NCBI RefSeq assembly: GCF_050003625.1
Contig: NC_134399.1
Coordinates: 42,734,671 to 42,798,670, forward strand
From: Haematobia irritans
Lineage: Eukaryota; Arthropoda; Insecta; Diptera; Muscidae
Reading direction: 5' to 3'
DNA: 64,000 bases
Position numbers and translations under genes: made by a program. Positions 33,722-44,839 of the stretch are shown one piece after another. Numbering within the stretch: position 1 is the first letter of the stretch; each line of letters starts with the position of its first letter. The notes under the pieces are model-generated. The model saw only the letters and a list, made by a program, of their open reading frames with translations, did no database searches and was not told the origin of the DNA.

Positions 33722-34955
33722 AAAAAGTGGGGACTAAAACCAAAAATTGTGCATTTGCTGTACACGGCAGTGGTTAGACCTATAATGCTATATGGTGTTG
33801 CAGTCTGGTGGCCGGCACTACACCAGCCAACAAGGCGCATTCAGCAAGACAGGAACAAATTCCCTTAATGTCATGCTACATCTATGGCCTTTAGACATTT
33901 TGGCCAAGCAATCAGCTGCAACAACGGCTGTGCGGTTGCGCGAGCTATCGCTGTGGTCGGAAAAAAGTTACGGTCACAGTTCGGTCCTCAAAATAATGCC
34001 AGATGTGGAAAGTGGATTACACTTTGGCGAGTCCACTTTTCGACAAAAAGTTTGAGACTCTAATCCACAACAGTGAGGCGTGGTGCACACAGACCCCGGG
34101 GAATAAAGAATATATAGATTTCTACACTGATGGCTCAATTGGGTTGAGCCATCAGTGTATGGACAATTGGATGGACAATTGGGTTTCGGAGTATATTCTA
34201 ATGATCTGCAATAAGAGAGGTGTCGAATTGGCTGAGAAGTAATGTTCTAAAAAATGTGGGCATTAATATATACTCAGACAGTCAACCTGCAATAAAATCC
34301 TTGTACTCTGTGTTCCTCAACTCGAAAACGGCCATCGACTGCCGCAAATCTCTCAATGAGATGGCTGAGCAGTACAATATTCACCTAATATGGGTGCCTG
34401 GCCATAGGAACATACCGGGGAACTGCGAAGCGGATGAGTTGGCAAGGCTAGGGACTACCTTACATATTCCAGGGGAACTAGAATCTGTTGGTATGCCCCT
34501 GGCTACCTGCAAGCTCATGCTGCGTGAGAAGGCTGTTATGATTGCAAATGTTCGATGGGGGAATTGCAAGGGCTGTAACGACACCAAGCAAATATGGCCC
34601 CATTTAAACTTAAACCGCACACTAGATATGCTAGTGTTCTCGAGACGTTAGATATCACTCCTGATATCTGCTATAACGGGTTGCTGCCTGATAGGCGATT
34701 TTGCAAAAACTGTAGGCGCGAAGTATAATGACTATTGTATGAGCTGTCATGATGCGGAGGAAAAAGAATCAATTAAACACCTCTTGTGTGAGTGTCCTGC
34801 ATTTTGTGTAAAGCGCAAGCAACTTTTAGGAGCATATAGCTTCAGATTACTGGCGGATCTGGAAAACGTTAACTTAAGCAGTCTGCTAATATTTTTGGAA
34901 CAATCTGGTTGGTTCAACAAAGAAAAATAATCAAGAAGGTTCAGCGGTTACAACT
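33722..34955 (+). pseudogene. LOA-like ORF2, C-terminal RT, RNase H and zinc-finger part (broken)
   Basis: Continuation of the RT gene after the HINE-A insertion: WGLKPKIVH, VVRPIMLYG, then a frameshifted connection region. The RNase H domain (degrades RNA in the hybrid) is spread over 34080-34470, with FYTDGS, SDSQPAIKS and WVPGHRNIPGN. A CX2C...HX4C zinc-finger-like end follows at 34735-34800. At 34124-34158 the sequence just after FYTDGS was replaced by an inverted copy of itself, destroying the domain. The 3' UTR begins after the stop near 34930. Confidence 0.85.
34124..34158. repeat. 15-bp perfect inverted repeat made by local inversion-copy
   Basis: Arms ACACTGATGGCTCAA and TTGAGCCATCAGTGT surround a 5-nt loop. 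The intact LOA-like copy has no inverted arm here. Confidence 0.85.
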
Positions 34956-35065
34956 AGAAATGCCCATATGTAATAGGTACTTTTAGTTAATGTGGTATCA
35001 CAATGGACTGAATAGTCTAAGTGAGCCTGAATCTTAATCGGGCTGCCACTTTAACCTAACCTAAC

Positions 35066-35440
35066 ATGTATGGCCCGATTTTCCCAAATTTGGCCATAAG
35101 TCCCTTAGTTATCAACCGATCTTACTCAAATTTGGCCAAATCTAACTTTCTATAATACTTACTATATGTATCGAAATCGGTTCAGATTTTGCTATAGCTC
35201 CCATTAATATATCGTATAATATTTCCAAATTTGGCCATAAACCCGTTATTTATCAACCGATCTACAGAAGAACTACAGAACTACAGAAGATTAGAGTACG
35301 CCAACCAAAGTTGGCGTACTCTAATCTTCTGTAGTACTAACTATATATGCAAAAAATCATGGAAATCGGTTCAGATTTAAATATAGGTCGCATATAAAAC
35401 ATATTGTGCGATTTACCGTTATAACGATATGTTACAGCTT
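35066..35440. repeat. continuation of the third (GTCY)n-type repeat
   Basis: Resumes after the LOA-like insertion with ATGTATGGCCCGAT and further ATCGGTTCAGATTT-type words. Contains a perfect long hairpin at 35281-35334. Confidence 0.65.
35281..35334. repeat. 25-bp perfect inverted repeat with 4-nt loop
   Basis: The left arm 35281-35305 and right arm 35310-35334 are exact reverse complements around CAAA. A second partial copy of the left-arm start (ACTACAGAA) just upstream suggests template switching during repair or replication. Confidence 0.9.
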
Positions 35441-35538
35441 ATGTCTACACAGAAAAGCCCGCTTCAATTGACGCATTTGAAGACAAGATTGAAGCATTTA
35501 TTCGTGATATACCGGCTGAAATGTTGCAAAGAGAGACT
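35437..35538 (+). pseudogene. fragment of a Tc1/mariner-type transposase C-terminus
   Basis: About 34 codons read as a YVYTEKPASIDAFEDKIEAF-like segment followed by IRDIPAEMLQR. This resembles the segment after the catalytic domain in insect Tc1/mariner transposases; compare VYVDKPATIQELKDEI in the frame at 1356-2057. No TIRs or catalytic residues remain. Confidence 0.6.
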
Positions 35539-37025
35539 TACGTACGATTTCCTAAAATATTAAAGGATGGTAAAAATCAAGGATGCGATTTCTTTAAGAG
35601 AAATATATTTTTTAGGGACCTCTTTGGCTTTAAATAAAAATAAAATATATAAAGGTTTGTCCCAAATACATACATTTAAAAATCACTCGATCAGGACAGA
35701 ATTTGATAGACTTTTACAAAATCTATAGACTCAAAATTTAAGTCGGCCTATGCATTAGGGTGGAGCACAATGTTAGTAAAAAACAAGTAAGGAAAGTCTA
35801 AAGTCGGCCGCGGCCGACTATATTCTACCCTGCACCACTTTGTAGATCTAAATTTTCGATACCATATCACATCCGTCAAATGTGCTGGGTGCTATATATA
35901 AAGGTTTGTCCCAAATACATACATTTAAATATCACTCGATTTGGACAGAATTTTATAGACTTTTACAAAATCTATAGACTCAAAATTTAAGTTGGCTAAT
36001 GCACTAGGGTGGAACACAATTTTAGTATAAAACAAGTAAGAAAAGTCTAAAGTCGGGCGGGGCCGACTATATTATACCCTTCACCACTTTGTAAGTCCAC
36101 ATTTTCGATACCATATCAAATCCGTCCAATGTGTTGGATGCTATATGAATCCATACACATATATTCTGTATATCTGAGGAGAACTGTACAGAGTTCTGCA
36201 ATACTTATAGATTTTACATTTAAGTCGGCTAATGCGCTGAGGTGGAACACAATGTTAGAAAAAAACAAGTAAGAAAAGTCTAAAGTCGGGTGGGGCCGAC
36301 TATATTATACACGCAAAAAAATAATTCTTTCCTCCCAAACGAAGTTTTAGACAAACAAAGTTCGTTTCTCATTTGCTTTTCGCTGTAAGGAAGTGTATTT
36401 GGAAGAAAAGTATATACTTTTTGTGATAAACGTTTATTCTTTTCCAGGATGTAAAAACAATTTCATAAAGACAAACTCAAAAAAAAAAAAAACATTGTTT
36501 TCTTGCTAATTGCATTTCCCTCACATCTTTCTCACACCCACGAGGTTTTTTTAGTTCTTAACACCTTTTCCTGTAATACCAACAATGTAGAAGAAATTGT
36601 ACGATTTTATAAATTTTGAATTTTTTTTTTACCTTTCGCCTGGACGGAGGATCGAACCGCGGACCATGCACTTTGTAAGCCAACATACTAGGTTAGGTTA
36701 GGTTAAAGTGGCAGCCCGATTAAGATTCAGGCTCACTTAGACTATTCAGTACATTGTGATACCACATTAACTAAAAGTACCTATTACATATGGGCACTTT
36801 TAGTTTTAACCACTGAACCTTCTTGATTATTTTTCTTTGTTGAACCAACCAGATTGTTCCAAAAATATTAGAAGACTGCTTAAGTTAACGTTTTCCAGAT
36901 CCGCCAGTTATCTGAAGCTATATGCTCCTAAAAGTTGCTTGCTCTTTACACAAAATGCAGGACACTCACACAAGAGGTGTTTAATTGATTCTTTTTCCTC
37001 CGCATCATGACAGCTCATACAATAG

Positions 37026-38127
37026 CACTAGGCAACAAATAACAAACTTTTCTCTGTGAATTGTTTCTAGCATATTTTTTATTGATTATGACCTACTAAA
37101 CACGAAAATGATTTTTAAAAAATTTTCTGTCGATTGGTTTTCGAGATATAATTTTTTTAATTTTTTTTTTTTTAATTTTTGGAGGTACATCTACAATTTT
37201 GTGCATATCTTTCGTTTTCTTTGACCTTTTTGATCCTAATACTACTCAAATTAAAGAAACTGAGCCGTCTACAACTCATTCTCAGAAAATTTTCAAATCG
37301 GGTAAGTAATTTGGATGTTAGCGGCTTAAAAATGTAAAAAACGGCGTTTTTTAAGTAAAAATGTGGCAAAAAAAAACATTTAAAAATTCATATAAAATAT
37401 AAAAATTCATATAAAATAAATAACGGCAATTTTTTACGTGTAGCTGGAATCTTTACAAAGAAACTAAGCCCTTACTTAAAAAAATCTGACAACAAATAGC
37501 GGACTTATAATTTTTTTGGTAAAAGATCGAAAGAAGAAGTCAGCTGTTTTTCCACATGGCATAAAATGTACAGTTATACCTTTGTTTCTACTCATTTCTT
37601 TTTTGGGCGTTGATTTGGTTACTTTTGTTAGTTTAGGTTTTACCAAAAAAAAAAATTATCAGCTATTTGTTGTCAGATTTTTTTAAGTAAGGGCTTAGTT
37701 TCTTTGTAAATAATCCAGCTACACGTAAAAAAACAAAAATTGCCGTTAGATATTTTTTTATATTTTATATGAATTTTTATATGTTTTTTTTTGCCACAAT
37801 TTTACTTAAAAACGCCGTTTTTTTTACCTTTTTAAGCCGCTAACATCCAAACTACTTACCCGATTTGAAAATTTTCTGAGAATGAGTTGTAGACGGCTCA
37901 ATTTTCTTTAATTTGAGTAGTATTAGAATCAAAAAGGTCAAAGAAAACGAAAGATATGCTCAAAATTGTAGGTGTACCTCCAAAAATTAAAAAAAAAAAT
38001 TTAAAAAATTATATCTCGAAAACCAATCGACAGAAAATTTTTTAAAAATCATTTTCGTGTTTAGTAGGTCATAATCAATAAGAAAAAATATGCTAGAAAC
38101 AATTCACAAAATGGTTGTTGGCTAGTG
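37026..38127. mobile_element. foldback element with CACTAG termini (possible CACTA/EnSpm-related MITE)
   Basis: The 1,102-bp element consists of two inverted arms of nearly 500 bp (about 37026-37525 and 37636-38127) around a spacer of about 110 bp. It starts CACTAGGCAAC and ends GTTGGCTAGTG. The flanking TAG (37023-37025, 38128-38130) is a 3-bp target duplication, confirmed by the uninterrupted sequence at 34730-34745. CACTA ends with 3-bp duplications fit the CACTA/EnSpm superfamily, but assignment without a transposase is tentative. No gene; small frames in the arms mirror each other. Confidence 0.8.
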
Positions 38128-41100
38128 TAGTCATTATACTTCGCGCCAATAGTTTTTGCAAAATCTCCTATCAGGCAGCGACCCGCTATAGCAGATATCA
38201 GGAGTGATATCTGACGTCTCGAGAACACTAGCATATCTAGTGTGCGGTTTAAGTTGAAATGGGGCCATATTTGCTTGGTGTCGTTACAACCCTTGCAATT
38301 CTCCCATCGAACATTTGCCATCATAACAGCCTTCTCACGCAGCATGAGCTTGCAGGTAGCTAGGGGCATACCAACAAATTCTAGTTCCCCTGGAATATGT
38401 AAGGTAGTCCCTAGCCTTGCCAACTCATCCGCTTCGCAGTTCCCCGGTATGTTCCTATGGCCAGGCACCCATATTAGGTGAATATTGTACTGCTCAGCCA
38501 TCTCATTGAGAGATTTGCGGCAATCGATGGCCGTTTTCGAGTTGAGGAACACAGAGTCCAAGGATTTTATTGCAGGTTGACTGACTGAGTATATATTAAT
38601 GCCCACATTTTTTGGATCATTACTTCTCAGCCAATTCGCCACCTCTCTTATTGCTAATATTTCAGCCTGAAAAACACTACAGTGATTAGGTAATCTTTTC
38701 GCTATTCGAAGTTCCTGATCTTTAGAATATACTGCGAAACCCACTTGTCCATCCAATTTGGAGCCATCAGTGTAGAAATCTATATATCTTTTATTCCCCG
38801 GGGTCTGTGTACACCACGCCTCACTGTTGGGAATTAGAGTCTCAAACTTTTTGTCGAAAAGTGGTTTTGCCAGGGTGTAATCCACTACGTTAGGCACATC
38901 TGGCATTACTTTGAGGACCGAACTATGACCGTACATTTTTTCCGACCACAGCGATAGCTCGCGCAACCGCACAGCCGTTGTTGCTGCTGACTGTTTGGCC
39001 AAATTGTCTAAAGGCAATACATGCAGCATGACATTGAGGGAATTTGTTCCTGTCTTGCTGAATGCGCTTGAAATACACAAACACGCCATACGCTGAACTT
39101 TATCTAAACCAGTCGGTTTCTGAAGTGCCGGCCACCAGACTACAACACCATATAGCATTATAGGTCTAACCACTGCCGTGTATAGCCAATGCACAATTTT
39201 TGGTTTTAGTCCCCACTTTTTTCCTATTGCCCTTTTGCACGAGTACAAAGCTACAGTTGCCTTCCTCGCCCTTTCTTCAATATTAAGCTTAAAGTTCAGC
39301 TTCCTGTCCAAAATAACGCCAAGGTATTTTGCACAATCACCAAAGGGAATTTCAATACCCCCTAAGGAAATAGGCCTAACCGTGGGAGTTTTGCGATCTT
39401 TGCAGTACATGACTAATTCTGTCTTTGCAGGATTTACCCCAAGACCATTGTCTTTCGCCCATTGTTCAGTCATCCGGAGGGCCCTCTGAATAATATCTCT
39501 GATTGTGGATGGGAATTTTCCCCTGACTGCCAGAGCTACATCATCTGCGTATGCCACCACTTTTATCCTTTCTTTTTCCAGAGTAACCAGAAGGCTATTT
39601 ATAGCAACATTCCAAAGAAGAGGTGATAGAACTCCTCCTTGGGGAGTGCCTCTGTTCACATACTTTTGTATGCTTGCTTGTCCTAGTGTGGCTGAAATAC
39701 GTCTCTTCATTAGCAGTTCGTCTAACAGCCTGAGTATACATGGATCAACATTCAGAGTTGTCAGTCCATTTAATATCGAGCTCGGATGGACATTATTGAA
39801 CGCCCCTTCGATGTCTAGAAACGCCACGATTGTGTATTCTTTGACAGATAGTGAGCTTTCAATAAAGCTGACTAGTTCATGTAGTGCGGTCTCAGTAGAC
39901 CTGCCCTTCGAGTATGCATGCTGTCGTTTCGAGAACAAACTTGAATCGATGCTAGTTCTAAGATAAATATCTATCATCCTCTCCAGAGTCTTAAGTAGGA
40001 ATGAGGATAAGCTGATTGGTCGGAAATCCTTCGCCCTCGAGTGAGAGGCTTTTCCCGCTTTAGGTATGAAAACGACTTTTGTTTCCCTCCACTTTCCTGG
40101 GATATATGATAAGTTGATACATCCTTTATATATCGCCGACAACCAGGGGATAATTTTGTCAGTCACTGCTTGTAACTCCGCCGGAGTAATTCCATCAGGT
40201 CCGGGGGATTTGAATGGTCCAAAGCTATTTAACGCCCATCTTATTCTAGATTCCGATACAATTTCCTCGACAGGAAACGACCGCTGAGCTACTGTGGCAC
40301 CGCCAGTACATGGTTCAACCGTCTGATTTCCAGGAAAATGTGTGTCCAATAGTACCTCCAGCGTCTCCTCACTGGACGTTGTCCAATTGCCCTCCGATGT
40401 TTTAATGAAACCTGGAGCGGAGTTGGTGGACCTACCTTCCGTAGTCTGGAAGCCTCGGACGTATTCTCAATACTGCTGCAGTAAGCATTCCAAGAGTTAT
40501 GCTGAGCCTTTCTCAGTTCTCGCTTGTATCCTCTCAGATTCTTCTTGTAAGCGTCCCAGTCCTCAGGGGCTCTGGTGGACTTTGCCTTGTTAAAGAGCTT
40601 CCTGCAGGATTTCCTCATATTACTTAATTCCGTAGACCACCATGGTGGTCGATGTTTCCCCCTTGGCTTTCCTCTAGGGTATGCAGCTTTCAGTGAGATG
40701 TTGAATGCCTTAGTAATCCGCTCCACTGCGTGTTCGATATCTTGCACATTTCTCATATTTGTCTCTGTTATTTCCGGTATCATCATATTGAACGATTCCC
40801 TATACCTATTCCAGTCGGCTTTCCTAACATTTGGCGGAAATATGGTCTTGGTGATATGAACATCAAATTTGAAACTGATGTAGCGATGATCTGAGAAGCT
40901 GTGTTCACTTAAAACCTGCCACTCAGATATCATTTCATTCAGTTCTTGCGAGGCCAAGGTGATGTCCAAAACCTCTTGCCTGTTTTTAGTGACAAAGGTT
41001 GGGGCATCTCCCTTGTTGCAAACTACCAGATTAGTACGCAAAATAAACTCTATTAGCGACTCTCCCATTGCATTAGTATCACTACTTCCCCATATACTAT

Positions 41101-41518
41101 GATGTGCATTCGCATCGCATCCCATAATGAGTTTCGTCTTTGTTTTCAGTGACTCCTCTACTAAGGTCTTAACGGCATATGGAGGCATCTCCCTGCCATG
41201 TCCCATGTAGACCGAAGATACCCAATATTTGCATTTGGCTATTTCTAAACTTGCAACGACAGTGTCTGTATTGCACATTGAAGGAAGCAGAAACAAGTTG
41301 AGCTCGTTTTTAGCAATTATACAGGCTCGATTTACATCATTACCAGTATACTGCAATAGTTTGAACCCCGGAGTACTTAATTCACATATTTTGTTTTTAT
41401 AAACATATGGTTCTTGAATAAGAACTATGTCTATGTCCCCTTTCATCAAGAGAACTTTTAAGGTAGCACATGCAGCCTTACAATGATGAAGATTTATCTG
41501 GAGGATCCGTAGGACCAT
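38128..41518 (-). pseudogene. LOA-like ORF2: endonuclease, reverse transcriptase, RNase H (one frameshift)
   Basis: Encodes the replication protein of the element. From the ATG at 41518 the endonuclease shows LQINLHH, QEPYV, CDANAHHSIWGS and SDHRY. Near 40400-40440 a frameshift moves the reading into the frame ending at 38061. That part has SPGPDGITP, KDFRPISL, AFLDIEGAFN (palm aspartate), GTPQGGVLSPLLW, AYADDVALAV (catalytic YADD), then FYTDGSKLDGQ, SQPAIKSLDS and WVPGHRNIPGNCEADELA of RNase H. One RNase H motif reads YSVSQP where copy 2 has YSDSQP, a loss of a catalytic aspartate. The C-terminal zinc-finger-like end is cut off by the foldback element at 38127. ORF2 overlaps the end of ORF1 in another frame. 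It is non-functional but highly readable. Confidence 0.88.
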
Positions 41519-41870
41519 CGAGATTTTCAACAACCGTCACATCAGCCGCTTCAATCGAGTCATCAAGAATGTCCTCTTCAGAGATATCGGTGACTCTCGC
41601 AATAACCATAGGTTCAACTTTGGTGAGTTCTGAGGCAGCAGAAGCCTCCTCACGCATACGGTATCTATCCATGTCTTCAAATGTCTTGGTATCCCCCTCG
41701 ACTTCGCAAGAGGATCCGCTTACTTCTGATTCAGACAGAGGCTTGTCCATTTCTGAATCCTTTAGCTGATCGTTTTTATACACCTTCATTTGGATATAAT
41801 GAAAGCCATAACATACACGGCCCTGGGACTTTGCTAGATGTGGCAAAGACTGAGTGTTCAATATAAACAC
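41478..41870 (-). pseudogene. LOA-like ORF1 C-terminal tail (truncated)
   Basis: The last about 130 residues of the ORF1 (nucleic-acid chaperone) protein, rich in acidic and serine residues, ending PPDKSSSL. Its start matches the end of the DUF4780-like domain seen at 63520-63807 (FILN..SLPH). The element is 5'-truncated at 41872, so the real start is lost. Its last 41 codons overlap ORF2 in a different frame. Confidence 0.8.
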
Positions 41871-42014
41871 TGCAACATACTAACCACTGAGCTATGTACC
41901 TGTTATGGTCATCAATATATAAATATCCATATAAGTTATATTTATATAGCATAACTTTCGGCGCCCAAGAACCGAATAAACAAAGTTTATTTAACAGAAA
42001 CAAACATTTAGTTT

Positions 42015-42086
42015 GGCACAGTGGAGCAGTGGTTGCTACGTCGGACTTGCATGCCAAGGGTCGTGGGTTCGATCCCTGCTTCGACC
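42015..42086 (+). tRNA. tRNA-like sequence A, copy 2
   Basis: Same sequence as the minus-strand unit at 502-573 with a few changes: box A-like TGGAGCAGTGGTTG, box B GGTTCGATCCC, followed by a T tract (42091-42128) suited to RNA polymerase III termination. Confidence 0.6.
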
Positions 42087-43764
42087 AAAGTTTTTTTTGT
42101 TTGTTTTTTTTTTTTTTTTTTTTTTTTTACGTGTATTCCAGATATGTTCGGAAGATTCCGAAAAAAAGTTCAACATTACATACTACTATATTAAATTTTT
42201 ACTATGAACTGTAAAATGTGTCTTATTAAAGACCTAAAGTCAGAAAAGAACAGTGTTTGATATAAACGAAATGGACTGTGTTGTTGTTTCAAAAATAATT
42301 AAAATTTTTTAATAATTAAAATTTTGTAACAAACGAATTTTTTTAGTGATAAAAGTTTAAAATTTTCGAATCAATTCAAAAAACTCTAACAAAAGAAAAA
42401 CGTTTTCGGTATACGTTTTCCAAACGTTTTTTTTTTCTTTGCGTGTACCCTTCACCACTTTGTAAGTCCACATTTTCGATACCATATAAAATCCGTCCAA
42501 TGTGTTGGATGCTATCTGAATCCATACACATATATTCTGTATATCTGAGGAGAACTGTACAGAGTTCTGCAATACTTATAGATTTTACATTTAAGTCGGC
42601 TAATGCGCTGAGGTGGAACACAATGTTAGTAAAAAATATAGGAAACATTTAAATATGAACCAATTTTGAGGCAACTTCGCAAAAGTGTATTTATGATTTA
42701 TCGGTCGATATATGTGTAATAGAGTAATAGGAAAATTTGAGTCATTTTGATAAGTTCTCGACTTAGCAGTGGCGATTTGATAAGGAAAATGTAGGTATTT
42801 CGGCCAGTTTTGCCTAAATAGGAAAAACATATATATGGAATCTATATCGAAATCTGCACCGATTGCAATCAAATTTCACATGCAAAGTTATTATGCTGTG
42901 CAAAATTTCACGTAAATCGGATAACAACTTTGACCTCTGTGGACATATGACGGAAAATCGGGCGAAAGATATATATGGGAGCTATATCAAAATCTGAACC
43001 GATTTCATCAAAATAAATACGCATAGACAGAACCTTAATTCTACTGCCTGTTCAAAGTTTCAAGTTCAATTCTACTCCCTCTGCAAAATTTCACGTAAAT
43101 CAGAGTAGCACTTTTGCCTCTGTGGGCATATTAGTCCAAACCGGGCGAATGATATATATGGGAGCTATATCTAAATCCGAACCGACTTCAACTAAATTTT
43201 GCACAATTAACGATACTATAAAACGTACTCCTTGTGCAAAATTTCAAGCAACTCATGGCAAAACTCTGGCTTTTGAGGCCATATAAATCCAAATCGGACG
43301 AAAGATATATATGGGAGCTATATATAAATCTGACCCGATTTAGCTGATTTTTGGCAGTTTTTACGGGACTGACAAAACATTCCGATGTACAAAATTTGAA
43401 TAACGTCGGTTCATAAAGACGTTAATTATGATCAAATCGGTGATAACTATATATGCAGCTATATCTAAATCTGAACCGATTTTTTCCAAAATCAATAGCG
43501 ATTGTCTTCTATCCGAAGAAAAACGTTATGTCAAATTTGAGGACGATCGAACTTAAACTGCGACCTGTACTTTGTGCACAAAATTACATATACAGACAGA
43601 CGGACGGACAGACAGACAGACGGACATCGCTAAATCGACTCAGAATTTAATTCTAAGCCGATCGGTATACTAAAAGATGGGTCTATGACAATTATTTCTT
43701 GGCGTTACATACAAATGCACAAACTTATTATACCCTGTACCACAGTAGTGGTGAAGGGTATAAA

Positions 43765-44836
43765 TATGGGAAACATTTAAATCTGAAGCAATTTTAAGGA
43801 AACTTCGCAAAAGTTTATTTATTATTTATCGCTCGATATACATGTATTAGAAGTTTAGGAAAATTAGAGTCATTTTTACAACTTTTCGACTAAGCAGTGG
43901 CAATTTTACAAGGAAAATGTTGGTATTTTGACCATTTTTGTCGAAATCAGAAAAACATATTTATGGGAGCTATATTTAAATCTGAACCGATTTCAATCAA
44001 ATTTGGCACGCATAGCTATAATGGTAATTCTACTCCCTGTGCAAAATTTCAACTAAATCGGAGAAAAAAATTGGCCTCTGTGGTCATATGAGTGTAAATC
44101 GGGCGAAAGCTATATATGGGAGCTATATCTAACTCTTAGCCGATTTCAACCAAATTTGGCACGCATAGCTATAATGCTAATTCTACTCCCTGTGCAAAAT
44201 TTCAACTAAATCGGAGTAAAAAATTGGCCTCTGGGGTCATATGAGTGTAAATCGGGCGAACAATATATATAGGAACTATATCTCAACCTGAACCGATTCC
44301 AATAAAATTTGACACACTTGATTACACTACTAATTGTACTCCTAGTGCAAAATGTCAACCAAATTGGGGTAAAACTCTGGCTTCTGGGACCGTATTAGTC
44401 CATATCGGGCGAAAGATATATATATATATGGGAGCTATATCTAAATCTGAACCGATTTCAATAAAATTTGGCACACTTGGCTTTAGTACTAATTGTTCTT
44501 CTTGTGCAAAATTTTAAGCAAATTAGGGTAAAAATCTGACTTCTGGGGTCATATAAGTCCATATCGGGGCGAAATATATATATGACAGCTATATCTAAAT
44601 CTGAACCGATTTCACATACTTGTGCCAAATTTTAAGTCGATTGGACTAAAACTGCGACCTAGACATTGATTACAAAAATGTGTTCACGGACAGACGGACA
44701 TGGCTATATCGACTCAGGAGCCCACCCTGAGCATTTTTGCCAAAGACACCATGTGTCTATCTCGTCTCCTTCTGGGTGTTGCAAACATATGCACTAACTT
44801 ATAATACCCTGTTCCACAGTGTGGCTCAGGGTAAAA
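43765..44836 (-). repeat. 153-bp period repeats in HINE-B
   Basis: The word TATGGGAGC and its variants fall at 43965, 44118 and 44271 (allowing one base change), 153 bp apart, alternating with ATCTGAACCGATTTCAA and TGTGCAAAATTTCAA words. The stretch ends at a TAATACCCTGTTCCACAGTG motif. Confidence 0.8.
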
Positions 44837-44839
44837 TTA

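Larger units (their letters stand above)
20789..35065 (+). mobile_element. LOA-like non-LTR retrotransposon, copy 2, split by HINE-A
   Basis: This is a 5'-truncated copy that starts within ORF1 and ends in the tail CCTAACCTAAC. It is bounded by 14-bp target duplications ATGTATCGCCCGAT / ATGTATGGCCCGAT (20775-20788, 35066-35079). A 10.4-kb HINE-A array (23292-33721) interrupts the RT gene at an A run; the LOA-like copy at 36691-41872 shows the uninterrupted sequence. Net length is about 3.8 kb. The single mismatch in the target duplications and the many frameshifts show it is old. Confidence 0.85.
36691..41872 (-). mobile_element. LOA-like non-LTR retrotransposon, copy 1
   Basis: Minus-strand element with tail CCTAACCTAACC at 36691 and 5' truncation at 41872 inside ORF1, flanked by a perfect 10-bp target duplication CAACATACTA (36681-36690, 41873-41882). 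Net length without the foldback insert is 4,077 bp. Domain order is ORF1 tail, overlapping ORF2 with endonuclease, RT, RNase H and zinc-finger-like end, then a 3' UTR of about 240 bp. RNase H plus this endonuclease type points to the LOA/I group; LOA-like is my best guess from the LQINLHH...QEPYV start. It is the best preserved copy here. Confidence 0.88.
36310..42445. mobile_element. tRNA-pair MITE, copy 2 (inverted), split by a LOA-like element
   Basis: Starts CACGCAAAAAAATAATTC and ends TTTCTTTGCGTG, with TA duplicated (36308-36309, 42446-42447). The uninterrupted HINE-B module at 36070-36090 gives the empty site. Net length without the insert is about 944 bp, close to the 934 bp of copy 1. 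The LOA-like element sits inside tRNA-like B. Confidence 0.85.
35650..44836 (-). mobile_element. HINE-B region (second DINE-like family), split by a nested tRNA-pair MITE
   Basis: The minus-oriented element has an ACAAGTAAG end, a GC-rich palindrome (perfect 16-mer GTCGGCCGCGGCCGAC at 35803-35818), 14-bp subterminal inverted repeats TACCCTTCACCACT (36075-36088, 42446-42459) and AGTGGTGAAGGGTA (43747-43760), and a (GACG/CAGA)n block at 43594-43625. The terminal module occurs three times (from 35783, 36032 and 36265). After 43760 a second, shorter body follows to about 44836. The core has a 153-bp period. Architecture matches HINE-A although the sequences are clearly different. Confidence 0.72.

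Noticed and set aside
37172..37369. Small minus-strand frame in the foldback arm
   Set aside because: It is one arm of an inverted repeat with no protein similarity.
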